A stretch of DNA of 64,000 nt. Source: Cephalopachus bancanus (taxonomy: Eukaryota; Chordata; Mammalia; Primates; Tarsiidae). The stretch lies in the NCBI GenBank assembly GCA_027257055.1, contig JAPVLO010000003.1, positions 14,635,501 through 14,699,500 on the forward strand, given 5' to 3'. The position numbers were made by a program, and so were the translations under genes. Under the pieces are notes generated by a model. The model had not been told where the DNA came from, did no database searches, and saw only the letters and a list, made by a program, of their open reading frames with translations. Numbering within the stretch: the stretch's first letter is position 1; each line of letters opens with the position of its first letter. Shown here in pieces: positions 1 through 64,000 of this stretch.

Positions 1-860
1 GCTCCACCCCCCGCCCTCCCAGCTTGGCCAAGGATGGCTGAGCATTTACTTGAAGCAACACAGGCCAAGGAAAAAGCCCACAGCCACCATTACAGCTGGC
101 TTTCTCCCACAAGTGCCACCTTCTGGCCAGAGATCAATAATAGAGTCCACCACATCAGATATAATACCTCAGCTTTGGGGAAGGCCTGATCCCAAATCCC
201 AGCTAACATCACTTTCCAGGCCACTGCAGTCACTCAGGATGCTGAGAGCCAGTGCAGGTACCCAGCACAGGACTGGACAGCTGGCAACTGAGAAACTCAC
301 CAGATCAAGGCTATATAACATGGAATTCAAAAGGTTGATTATACAATTGATAAATGAACTTTGGAGAAAATTGAAAACCAATATATAGAAATTTAAAAAA
401 AAACCCCAAACAACCAGAACATGAATGAAAATTTCCCCAAAGAGGTAGACACCTTAAAAACAAAACCAAGCTAAAACTGTGGAAATGAAAGAATCATTTA
501 GGGGAGCACAAAACGCAGTGGAGTCCCCTTTTTACCAAGTCCTGAGGTGAATATCACATTGAATTGCAAATTCAAAGGAGCAGCTTCAATTCTGCCAGGA
601 CTTCTCCCGCCTTATTTTTCTTTGCCTTGGGAGACTAGAACAAGTAGAAGAAAGGCTCTCAGAACTGGAAGACAAGGCTTGTATTAACTCAATCAGACGA
701 CAATAAAGAAAAAAAGAATCAAGAGAATGGAACACAGTCTCCAAGAAATGTGGGATTATGTAAAATGCCCAAACCTAAGAATCATAGGTGTCCGTTTTCA
801 TTTCTGATTGAGCTAGCTAGCAGTCTATCAGTTTTGTTTATCTTTTCAAAGAACATGGAA
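1..860. mobile_element. Probable L1 5' region with an inverted ORF2 patch
   Basis: Roughly 640-790 resembles the L1 ORF1 stretch (a variant of caagaaatgtgggattatgt) in the plus orientation. Roughly 795-857 reads as L1 ORF2 on the opposite strand (a form of the gtctatcagttttgtttatc segment). It runs straight into plus-strand ORF2 endonuclease sequence at about 855. The first 300 bp have no clear assignment and may be L1 5' UTR. The mixture suggests a rearranged or 5'-inverted L1. Confidence 0.4.
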
Positions 861-3800
861 CTAACAGACATCTACAGAAAAATCCATCCCCAAATTGCAA
901 AATATACATTTTTCTCAACAGCATATGGAACATTCTCCAAGATAGACCATTTGATAGGCCACAGATCAAGTCTCAATAAATTCAAAAAAATTGAATTGTA
1001 TCAAGTACCTTCTCAGACCACAGTGAAATAAAACTAGAAATTAACTCAAAGAAGAACTCATAAAATCAAACAAAAATATGGCAGCTAAACAACCTGCTCC
1101 TGAATGATCCTTGGGTCAACAATGAAATCAAGATAGAAATTTAAAAATTCCTAAAAATGAATGACAACAGTGTAACAAGTTATTAAAATCTCTGGAACAC
1201 AGTCAAAACTGTGTCCAAGGAAAATTTATAGCACTTAAGACCTACATTAATAACACTGAAAGATCTCACATACACAACCTAACATCACATCTTAAGAAAC
1301 TAGAAAAGCATTAACAGACCAAAACCAATGGTAGCAGAAGAGAAGAAATAATGAATATCAGCAGAACTAAATGAAATTGAAATTTAAAAAAATTACAAAG
1401 GATCAATGAAACAAAAAGTTGGTTCTTTAAAAAGATAAACAAAATTGATGGGTTGCTTGCTAGATTAAGAAACAGAGTACATTAAAATCATCTCAATCAG
1501 AAATGGAAATGGAGACATCACAACTTATATGACAGAAATTCAAAAGGTCATTTGAGACTATTATGGTCACTTTGTATGCAAACAAACTTGACAATCTAGA
1601 GGAAATGGATACATTCTTGGGAATATACAACCCCCAACATTGAATTAGGAAAAAATAGAAACCCTGAACAGACCAACAGTGAGGAGACTGAAACAGTAAT
1701 TAGAAGTCTCTCAATAAATAAAAGTCCAGGACCTGATGGACTCACAGCTGAATTCTACCAGACCTTCAAAGACAAACTGGTACCAATTTTACTGAAGCTA
1801 TTCCACAAGATCAAAGAGGAGGGAATCTTCCCTAACTCATTCTTTAATGCCAGTATCACTTTGATACTAAAACTAGGAAAAGACGCAACAAAAAAAGAAA
1901 ACTATAGACCAATATCCCTTATGAATATAGATGCAATTATTCTCAATAAAATAATAGCAAACCAAATTCAATTGCACACACACAAAAATAACACACACAA
2001 CCAAATGGGTTTTATCCCAGGGATGCAAGTGTGGTTCAACATATGTAAGTCTATAAATATGATCCACTACATAAGCAGAATTAAAAACAAAAATCATATG
2101 ATCATTTTAATAGACACAAGAATAGTATTTGATAAAATCCTGCATTCTTTCATGATAAAAAGCCTCAGCAAAATAGGCATAGAGAGAACATTCTTCAAAT
2201 TAATAAAAACCATATATGACAAACTCACAGCCAGTGTCATCCTGAATAGAGAAAAGTTGAATGCATTCCCCCCCAAGAACTGGAACAAGGCAAGGATACC
2301 CATTTTCATCACTACTATTCAACCCAGTACTGGAAGTCCTAGCCTGAGAAATCAGACAAGAAATAGAAATAAAGAGTATCCAAATTGGAAAAGAGGAAAT
2401 CAAACTACCTCTGTATGCTGATGATATGATCTCATACCTAAAGAATCCTAAAGACTCCTGCACTTGATAAATGAATTTGGTAAAGTTTCAGGATACAAAA
2501 TCAACACACACATATCAGTAGCACTGCTATACAACAGTAGCAACCAACCTGAGAATCAATCAAGAACTCAATTTCACTTACAATAGCAGCCAGAAAGTTA
2601 AACTACTTAGGACTGTGTTTACGCAAGGAGGTGAAATACCTCTACAAGGAAGACTATAAAACTCTGATGAAAGAAACATAGGGGACACAAATAAATGGAG
2701 AAACATCCCATGCTCATGGATCTGAAGAGTCACCATTGCTAAAATGACCATATTACCAAAAGTAATCTACAGATTCAATGTAATTCCTATCAAACTACCA
2801 ACATCATTTTTCACAGAATTAGGAAAAAAGTACAAAAAGAATAAAACAGGAGGCATCACATTACCTGACTTCAAATTATACTACAAGGCTGTAGTACCCA
2901 AAATAGCATGGTACTGGTACAAGAGCAGAAACGTAGACCAATGGATCAGAATAGAGGATCCAGAATAAACCCAAATATCTACAACCAACTGATCTTTGAC
3001 AAAGCAGACAAAAACATACACTGGAGAAAGGGCATTCTATTCAATAAATGGTGCTGGAAAAATTGGCTAGCTACTTGTAGAAAAATGAAACTTCATTCCT
3101 ATTTCTCCCCCCCCACACAAATTAACTAAAGATGGATTAAAGACTTAAATGTTAGGCCTGAAACCATAAAAATCCTAGAAGAAAACTAGGAAAATTCTTC
3201 TGGACATCGGCCTAGGAAAATAATTTATGGCTAAAACTTCAAAAGCAAATTAAAAAAACCCAAAACAAAAGTAAACAAGTGGGACTTTAATAGACTAAAA
3301 ATCTTCTGCACAGCAAAAGGAGCAAACAACAGAAATAAACAACAGGCAACCTACAGAATGAAAGAAGATATTTTTCACAAACTATACATCTGATAAAGGA
3401 CTAATATCTAGAATCTACACAGAACTCAAACAAATCAGCAAGGAAAAAAGCAAATAACCCTATTAAAAAGTAAGTAAATGACATGAACAGACATCTTTTG
3501 AAAGAAGATATACATATGGCCAACAAGCATGTAAAAAAATGCTCAACATCTGGCTCAGCCTGTAATCCCGTGCCTTTGGGAGGCTGAGGATTGCCTGAGC
3601 CAGCGGGTTCGAGACCCGCCTGGGCGAGACCTCATCTCTACAATAAATCAAAAAATCAGCCGGGCGTGGTAGCGCATGCCTGTAATTCCGGCTACTCGGA
3701 AGGCGGAGGTGGAAGGATCGCCGGAGCCCAGCAGGCAAGGCTGCGGTGGCCGGAAGCGGCCACTGCACTCCAGTCTGGGCGACAGAGTGAGACTCCAACT

Positions 3801-4562
3801 CAAAAAAAAAAAAAAAAAAAGCTCAACATCACCCATCATCAGGGAAATGCAAATTAAAACCATAAAAGAATATTGTCTTACACCAGTCAGAATGACCATA
3901 ATTAAAAAAAAAAAAAAATAGATGCTCACAAGAATGCAGAGAAAATGAAATGCTTACACAATTTGTGCAAGTGTACATTAGTATAACCTCTGTGGAAAAT
4001 ACTATGGAGATTTCTCAAACTAAAAGTAGATTTACCACTTAATCCAGCAATCCTACTACTAGGTATCTACTCAATAGAACAGAGATAATTACATGAAAAA
4101 GACATCTGTTCTCACTTGTTCATTGCAACACAATTCACAATAGGAAAGATGTGGTATCAATCTAAATGCCCATCAACTGATCAGTGAATAATGAAAATAT
4201 AGTACATATACACTATGGAATACTATTCAGCTATCAAAAATAATAAAATAATGTCTTTTACAGCAACTTGGATGGAACTGGAGAACACAGTCCTAGGTGA
4301 ACTAACTCAGTAACAGAAAACCAAACACCACATGTTCTCACTTATAAGTGGGAGCTAAACTAAGGTCCTGCAAAGGCATAGAGAATGGTATGATGGGCAT
4401 TGGAGACTCAGAAGGGGGAGGATTGGAAGGGGTAGAGGGACAAGGAAACACCCGTTGGGTACAACGTACACAGGTGAGGGTGTTGGGCATATTTAAAACC
4501 CAGATAAAAAATTATTTGTTTCCTTCCAAAGTGATTGAAATAAAAATAACAAAAAGACTTTA
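855..4562 (+). mobile_element. L1 LINE, ORF2 to 3' end, degenerate
   Basis: The endonuclease region (NMELTDIYRKIHP, then TYSKIDH-like text) starts near 855. The reverse-transcriptase region at 1861-2421 contains [11 protein letters not shown] and FIPGMQ-like text, with a YADD-type codon run near 2408 in another frame. The ORF2 C-terminus follows, then a 3' UTR ending in an A-rich tail at about 4562. Many frameshifts and stops make it a dead copy. An Alu has inserted at 3551. The 3' end (gtgattgaaataaaaataac) matches the copy at 29818-30555. Confidence 0.88.
3551..3820 (+). mobile_element. Alu SINE (dimeric, unusual subfamily) inserted in L1
   Basis: It starts tggctcagcctgtaatcc and has left arm, middle A-rich linker (acaataaatc), right arm and 3' poly(A). 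A perfect 10-bp target-site duplication, gctcaacatc, flanks it at 3541-3550 and 3821-3830. It belongs to the subfamily with a right-arm hairpin (3746-3763). It is younger than the L1 it interrupts. Confidence 0.93.
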
Positions 4563-4649
4563 GATTCCTGAAGTCAACACAAATTTAGCTTATTAATATA
4601 CCTCAGGAGATATGGTTGAAACAACAGTGAACAAGCGTTCAAGATCCAG

Positions 4650-4795
4650 GAGTCCTAGTGATGGCTCAGCTACTAACTTGATTTCTGATATTGGACAGGT
4701 TAGTTTGCCTCTCTTAAACTCCATTTGCTCATTTGTCAATCGATGGGCCTGGATCATCTAAAAGGCCCCTTCCAGTTTGAAAGTTTGATGACTCC
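4650..4795 (-). repeat. MIR SINE fragment
   Basis: It resembles the MIR core and 3' half in the antisense direction: tcagctactaacttg, then ggacaggttagtttgcctct and a gatgggcctggatcatct-like end. It is ancient and diverged; called from recognition of the consensus only. Confidence 0.5.
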
Positions 4796-5824
4796 ACCAG
4801 GATCATCAAGAAAAAAGAAATAAAAAAGCTTACCACTTGGACTGATTTGAAAATACTGTGTCTAAATACATTGTTTTTTTTGGCAGAGGCAGCACATGGG
4901 CCATATATTGGGAATAAGGTCATGTAAATGAACCCACATGTTGCCATATGAAGTTGGCTGTTCTCATAAAATGAATAAATGTAAAATTCCATGCAAAATG
5001 TGAATATTACTTTATTGTACAAATGGACCAATAACACTTAAAAAAAGATATCAATATTGGCCAATGCTGTCACCTAAAACATCTCTAAGTCTCCTTATTT
5101 ATAATTATTTGGAAAAAGAAAAACCCCACAAAAATGCAAATAAGCTCAATAATTAAGTAGTTCTTAAATGTAATGTTTGGGATTCCAGAGCCAGTCATTT
5201 GTGCTTCATTCCAGTTTAATCACTGATCTCTACTACAACTTTTGACCTTCTTATTGGTTTGGTGCCCTTGAGCAAAAGCTCATGAGAAGTTCTCGTAGTT
5301 TATGAAGATATTTTTAAAACTTATTTAAAAATGTGTACAACTGGTGTACAGATAAAATGTTTGGTCACACTGCTCTTTTGTGTCCTCAGTGCCATTTTCG
5401 GGAATGATAAATGCCATTTAACTTACTTTTGCATGTTGCTACCCCTCCACTCCACTGTCTGTTTTCCTGACAGACACGTTCCCTGTTCCCCTGTGAATCA
5501 ATGGAGAAAAGTCATCAACAAGATCATAAATCCATAACAAAAGATAATAAGGAAATGCAAAGTAATCTTAGCTATGAACTTCAATCACTAAGCACTAGAA
5601 TGTTAAATAACTACATTAAATAATTATGGTTTAAGGAGTAGGTTCAGACTTTCAAAAAGGTTTTCAAGTTACTTCAAAATTCACACCCTTAGTAGACTAG
5701 TACAATTAAGGAACAGACTTTGCGTCACCTTTTAGTTTACAATTTTGCTAATTGTAAACTGTAGCAAAGAATGACTGTCAAAGACTATATCACAAATGTC
5801 AAAGAGGTATATTTGCTTGGTGTA
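4796..5824. other. SVEP1 intron sequence, no recognised element
   Basis: AT-rich single-copy-looking sequence between a MIR and the first mariner. Short open frames here have no recognisable protein content. Confidence 0.5.
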
Positions 5825-6413
5825 CGAGGTGGGGGACCAAAAAAAAAAAAAAAAAGACCAGGAATTTTTTTGTTTAAAAATATGTGTATATTCTTGCAGA
5901 TTTAAACTTCAGTCACCTTCAAAGTACTCTCTGCTTGAGGCAATACATCTATGCAGATGATTTTTCCACTGCTCAAAACAGTTTTTGAATCTGTCAATTT
6001 TGATGCCTCTTAGTGCTTCTGCTGTCTTTTTGTTTCACTTCTTCCACATCAGCAAAATGTTTCCCTTTGAGGACTTTTACCATCCAGGGAAACAAACAGA
6101 AGTTGCTCGGGGCAAGATTGGGTGATTAGGGAGGGTGGGTCGTGGGGATTATGCTGCTTTTGGTCAAAAACTGCTGAACACTCAGCGCAGTATGGGCAGG
6201 TGTGCTCATAAATCACCCATGGTGAAATTGGAAAACGGGTTGAAAAAATCTCCAAAAGAAAATTCATTGAAGCCAAACGCAGCCTCTCACAACAAGGCTA
6301 GCTGGTACATTGATGCCAGTAGGTTCCTAGAACACTTACCTAACTGGGGAAGCCTGTACTATGAGGGGCCCGCCCTCCAAAAAGATAATTCTGTTTTTTC
6401 TTTGGGTCATCCC
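5825..6413 (-). mobile_element. Mariner DNA transposon, internally deleted (copy 1)
   Basis: It is flanked by TA dinucleotides (5823-5824 and 6414-6415). The termini are cgaggtgggggaccaaaaaa on the left and a diverged gggatgacccaaag-type inverted end on the right. The minus strand carries pieces of a mariner transposase: a VFDQKQHNPHDPPSL-like stretch and, towards its 3' end, the region that reads REYFE-like in copy 2. About 590 bp against roughly 1.3 kb for an intact mariner. No intact transposase. Confidence 0.82.
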
Positions 6414-6489
6414 TAATATTAAAAAAAATTTTTTTGAATTATATTTATTTTTCAATATCTGAGAGATACAACAAAGAATATGACTTTTT

Positions 6490-6740
6490 AAAGGTTTCCA
6501 TTTTTTATTTTTCAATTGACACATTTTTGGCACATACTAACTGCAATTATTTATGGGGTACATTGTGATGTTTCAATACGTGTATACGTTGTGTAATGAT
6601 CAAGTCAAGGTATTTCACACATCGACTGCCTCAAATATCTCTTATTTCTTTTTGGGAAGAACATCCAAAATCCTCTCTCAGACTTGAAATCGGTTATTCT
6701 TCCAAGTAACTGGACATCAATATTTGGAAAAAAAAATTTC
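6490..6740 (-). mobile_element. Old L1 3' UTR fragment
   Basis: It contains ttatttttcaattgacacat, then tatttatggggtacattgtg and atgtttcaatacgtgtatac, a well-known antisense L1 (L1MA/L1PB-like) 3' UTR pattern, fading near aacatccaaaatcctctctc. Confidence 0.65.
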
Positions 6741-7719
6741 TTAGGTGATTCTAACTTCCAGCTTGCAGTGACAGATATTGCTATTGTACCTCTCTCAATT
6801 TTGCATTTGACACCAGGATATTTCCAAAAATTTTTAAGGTAAGTTATTTACTTCCTTAAATTTAATGATCCATCAGTTTGCTGTATATTTTTTCATAATT
6901 TTATACTAGTTTTTTTCTTAATAAAATTTAAGACTAGTATTCTCACACGAAGAACAATTAGATTCAAAAACAGGAAAACTGCCCAATTGAAATCAACCAT
7001 CATCCTTCTTCCCTTCTTTTTTTTTTTTCCAATCTTTTGAGGAAATAAAACAAGATTCATATAAGCCTGGTTCTAGTTTTCATATACCTATCTTATGGTA
7101 ATTCTTTGATGGCATGGTCAGGAAATAATGGGCCATGCTATAAATTTAACAGAAAACTGGTAATAAATACTTCTGCCAAACTTACATTTAAATATCACTA
7201 TAACAGTAAAGATAGGAAAGAAGAGTTTCCTGAAAAACCAGATGACAACATTATATCATGTAAAGTAGGCATCTTGAGTTCCAAATTTGGTAGTATGGTA
7301 ATGGTTTCAGCAAAACTGATTGCTGTCCTCCCATTAAAGGAAACAGGGAGACTTAGGCACTGTTGATGGGGTTTTAATATTACAAACCAAGAGTGGTCTC
7401 AAGAATAAAGTTGGCATTTGGTTAGAACTGCTCTGAGAATTTTTCAGGCCAGATCTGCCATTCAGGAACTTGGCATCTCAATGCTAAGGTATGAGTTCAC
7501 TGCTTGAGGAAATCTTGGCTTTGCAACCCTAAATCCTTGTGGTCACCTCCCATGGTGACAGGTAGAATTCTCTGTCTTAAGAGTATGATTACCAGCAAGT
7601 AGAAACACAGGTCTAAATGGTCAATTGAAGTAACGGTTTCTGTCTCGTAGCTTGCAAACTTGCTTCTTCTTCCTTTTCATGGCTTTGATTTTTTTAATAT
7701 GAGATTGATTTTACTTTTT
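6741..7719. other. SVEP1 intron sequence, no recognised element
   Basis: AT-rich intron DNA. The plus-strand reading at 7106-7366 has no recognisable domain and I treat it as chance. Confidence 0.45.
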
Positions 7720-8415
7720 AAAACTATAAGTGAGAATTAGAAAGTCAAAGAACAACAAATGTTGGCATGGTTGCACAGTAAAAGGAAGGCTCATTAACTG
7801 TCAGTGGGATTGTAAACTAGTTCAACTGCTATTGAAAACAGTATGGAGATTTCTCAAAGAGTTAAAATTGAATCATCATTTGACCTAGCAATCCCAGTAC
7901 CAGGGATCTACCCCAAGAAAAAAAATCAATATATTAAAGAGATGTCTGTACTTGTATGTTCATTGTAGCACTATTCACAATAGAAAAATCATAGAACAAA
8001 CCTGAGTGCCCACAAACAATTGACTGGAAAAAGAAAATGTGCTATGTGTACACCATGGAGTACTATGTAGCCATAAAAAAGAATGAGATCATGTCCTTTG
8101 CTGCAAACATGGATGGAGCTGTGGATCATCATCCTAAGTGAACTGACTCATAAACAGAAAACCAAACACTGCATGTTCTCACTCTTGTGGGAGCTAAATG
8201 GTAGCAAAGGTGAAAATAATAGACCCTGGGGACACCAATAAAAGGGAAAGGTGGGGAGGGGGGCCAGGGTTCAGAAATTACCTGTGGAGTACAATGCTCA
8301 GTATCTGGAGAACAGGCCACCTAAGACCCAATCCCCACCAATACACAATGCATCTATGTAATGAACATTCATGTGTATCCCCGAATCTAAAATAAAAATG
8401 AAAAAAAAACCACCC
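7720..8415 (+). mobile_element. L1 LINE 3' end
   Basis: It starts in the last part of ORF2 (tcagtgggattgtaaactag, then cctagcaatcccagtacc) and runs through the typical 3' UTR (ctccaccatgg-like, catgttctcactcttgtggg, gggagggggg) to an A-rich tail at 8395-8415. It lies 175 bp from the donor of the last visible exon. Confidence 0.85.
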
Positions 8416-8589
8416 CAAATTATAAGTCACCTAGAAGTATTTCTTGGAAAATGTTAGAATATCAGGCAACAAAGTATAATAGAGTCTTTTAGGACCAAAG
8501 TCAGGGAAACCAATTTGTGCTAATAGTAAAAGTATCCCCAAACACATCAGAAAAACAAATTAATTACAGTAAATAATGTATTCACTTAC

Positions 8590-61572
<52,983 letters not shown>

Positions 61573-62236
61573 CTGCAAAGAATCACAGGATCCTTGAGCT
61601 GGAAAAAAACTGAAAGGACTTTAAAACTCATAGTTTCTAAGAAAGTTGTTCAGGTGTAGGAATAGAGCAATTGGAAATTATGGTTAATATGTTTGTGAAA
61701 AATTTAGCTGTTTACTAAATATGTTGAAATAAAATGTTTTCTTTCATTCTGTGAACTACATTTTCTAGAAGAAACTTAACATTTTCAGCATGCAATGTAA
61801 AATGACAACTGTGAATATCTGACCATACTTTTTTATTTAAAAAGATAAGTGTGATTTTGTTTATTTGTTTTCTCATTTTTTTGTATACTGGCTGCTCACC
61901 CTTTGTTGAGTTTATACCTTTTACAGTTAAGAGGTGACAGTTATGAAGTAGGCAAACAATTATGGGAGAAATATACTGAACAAAGAAAATTACTAATTTT
62001 GTTTTGAAAACTGGAAAAGTACAGCCAAATTTCTATGCAGCGATTCCATATTCTGTGTGAACATAATTTGAGAACAACTGATGAAATTACAGCCTTTATT
62101 TTATACACCTAGAAACTGAGACCCAAAGAAGTCTGTGACATCACCAAAGACAGATACAGAAGTAAGCCTTAAGCCATAAATCTTCAAATTCAGGTACGTA
62201 TGTACAAAGACTCCTTGGGTTGAAAAGTTATGCTTA
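61573..62236. other. SVEP1 intron sequence, nothing recognised
   Basis: Sequence upstream of the first visible exon. No EGF coding or named repeat, except possible MIR-like traces near 62080-62170. Confidence 0.45.
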
Positions 62237-62503
62237 GCCAGGCATGGTGGCTCATGGCTATAATCCCAGCAATTTGGGATACCGAGGTGAGAGGATTGCC
62301 TGAGCACACGGGTTCGAGACCAGTCTGGGCAACCTGGCGAAACCTCACCTCTACAATTTAAAAAAAAAAAAAAAAAATCGGCTGGGCCTCGTGGCACATG
62401 CCTGTAGTTCCAGCTACTTGGAAGGCTGAGGTGGAAGGATTGCCACTGCTCTCCAGGCTGGGTGACAGAATGATACTCCAACTCGAAAAAAAAAAAAGAA
62501 AGG
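62237..62503 (+). mobile_element. Alu SINE with right-arm deletion
   Basis: ccaggcatggtggctcatgg onward, linker with a run of A, and a right arm that jumps from ggaaggattgcc to actgctctccaggctgggtg, losing the hairpin segment. Target duplication aaagttatgctta at 62224-62236 and 62504-62516. Confidence 0.94.
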
Positions 62504-62516
62504 AAAGTTATGCTTA

Positions 62517-63315
62517 AATTTATAACTCAAAGAATTATGTTTCAGATGTCTAATGATTTGTGTACCTTAACAGCATGAAAATGTGCTGAAAGAAATTTTC
62601 ACCAATAAAAGTCAGTTTTTGAGAATAGCAAATCTAATGTAAAATCTATACTTTCTTACAGATCATAATGAGCATTTGTACAGTAAATCCACACAATAAA
62701 TTCAATGTTTAGTAAACAGCACAATATATTTAAAGTGCAGTAATTATGTATTTTTAAATTTAGAAGCTTGGATGTATTTTTCTCATTATGTGTCTGTCAT
62801 TCTGGTCACATATTTTTACTAGGATTCAATTCTGGGTATCACTAACTTGAGATTTGGAATTTTAAATATAGAAATGTATTATTGTAGAGTTGCATCAACC
62901 ATATGCACATGACAGAGAGAGAGGGAGAGAGATAGGAAAGAAAATTGAAACTGGGCAAGCAATTTGGTTATAGATCCTGCTGCTGAACACGTACCCTGGG
63001 TGGGGGTGATGAGTGTAGAGATCTGCAGCCTGTCTGTTCACATTAGTTGATAGAATACTTTACCACTTTATCAAGTGCAATATCAAGTCCACTGTACTGG
63101 GCAGCTGATTTGAGGGATTCTCAAAGGCAATTCTGACTGTTTAAATATCCCCCATATGAAAACTTTTGAATTAAACTTCCAGATAAAATGTGATTCTACT
63201 GTATAAATTCAATGTATCTTCTCATATGACTGGGACCACTATTGTACAGATTCAAAATGGAGAAAAATATATGAGTTGGTCCAAATGATAACTACTATAA
63301 ATTATAATGCTAACC
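62517..63315. other. SVEP1 intron sequence, nothing recognised
   Basis: Between two Alus. Includes a short GA-rich patch (about 62912-62942). No coding sequence seen. Confidence 0.45.
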
Positions 63316-63578
63316 TTTTTCTTTTTCTTTTTTTTTTTTTTTGAGTTGGAGTCTCACTCTGTCGCCCAGACTGGAGTGCAGCGATCCTTCCACCTCAGCC
63401 TTCTGAGTAGCTGGAATTACAGGCATGCGCTACCACACCCGGCTGATTTTTTGATTTGTTGTAGAGATGAGGTCTCGCCAAGTTGCCCAGGCGGGTCTCG
63501 AACCCGCAGGCTCAGGCAATCCAGTCACCTCAGCCTCCCAAAGGCGCGGGATTACAGGCTGAGCCACTGAACCCGGCT
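63316..63578 (-). mobile_element. Alu SINE with right-arm deletion
   Basis: Poly(T), gagttggagtctcactctgt, then ctggagtgcagcgatccttc: a segment including the hairpin is missing. Left arm complete to gagccactgaacccgg. Target-site copies are diverged (aatgctaacctttttc and atgttaactttttt). Confidence 0.93.
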
Positions 63579-64000
63579 ATGTTAACTTTTTTCATTTCTT
63601 TATGAAAAAAATTGTTTTTAGATGATAAAATTATTAGACTATAACTCTTTTGAAATGTTATATGAATTTTACTGAACTTATTATACTGTAGAAAATTATA
63701 TGCCTACATATATTAAAATATATATTCAGATATGTCTTTGGTATAATAGTCTTGTGAGTTAAGTACAGAGCTAGATGATTTAGATGATCCCAATACTTTC
63801 TCTAATAATATTATTAGGTTATTATTGTTTGTAAAATAGTAAATATTTTAATTTGTGAAATATATTACCAATATTGCAATAATTATAATGTGATTGAACA
63901 AGGAAAATGAGAATAAGATCAATGCTTCCTAACTACCTTTTTGTGAGGGAGTGTTGGAAGTCACAACTCTCTGACTTAAATGAGATATACACTAAAATAT
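63579..64000. other. SVEP1 intron sequence, nothing recognised
   Basis: Strongly AT-rich end of the window with no recognised element. Confidence 0.45.

Noticed and set aside
3591..3857. Coding potential across 3463-3929 on both strands
   Set aside because: All of these frames read through an Alu and its poly(A).
8198..8395. Possible small protein on the plus strand
   Set aside because: It lies entirely in an L1 3' UTR.

Overview
The window is a stretch of primate nuclear DNA lying inside one large gene. It carries most of the middle and part of the C-terminal half of SVEP1 (polydom; sushi, von Willebrand factor A, EGF and pentraxin domain protein) on the minus strand. I found 18 coding exons between 61572 and 8590. 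Joined, they give 6,035 bp (about 2,011 codons). Every splice phase matches its neighbour and there is no internal stop. The 5' exons (signal peptide, VWA, sushi 1-4, HYR, first EGFs) lie beyond the right edge. The last exons (rest of sushi 31 to the C-terminal EGFs) lie beyond the left edge. No other protein-coding gene or structural RNA gene was seen.

Layout in gene order, right to left. 61572-59072: EGF-like exons. 58205-48162: pentraxin/LamG-like module in four exons plus its C-terminal extension. 42727-41112: two sushi exons. 40697-40578: calcium-binding EGF exon. 37370-34535: sushi exons split at variable phases. 20168-19496: a 673-bp multi-sushi exon. 16649-13858: a giant 2,792-bp exon with 14 complete sushi domains. 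11634-11409 and 8745-8590: further sushi exons. If the first sushi here is sushi 5 of the human protein, the domain with the long acidic insert is sushi 21, the known integrin alpha9beta1-binding domain, and its EDDMMEVPY motif is intact.

The introns are full of interspersed repeats: dimeric Alu SINEs, several L1 LINEs of at least two related subfamilies plus older L1, three internally deleted mariner copies, MaLR-type LTRs, a probable solo ERV LTR, MIR, L2 and hAT relics, and microsatellites. Dimeric Alu means a primate. The youngest-looking Alu subfamily has features I do not recognise from anthropoid Alus, nor from the lemur/galago Alus I know. A tarsier is my best guess, but this is inference.

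I saw no wholly new biological system. The most interesting signals are the unusual Alu subfamily, which has a perfect hairpin in its right arm and three separate internal deletions at that hairpin; the mariner family; and a 207-bp dispersed duplication embedded in an L1 tail.
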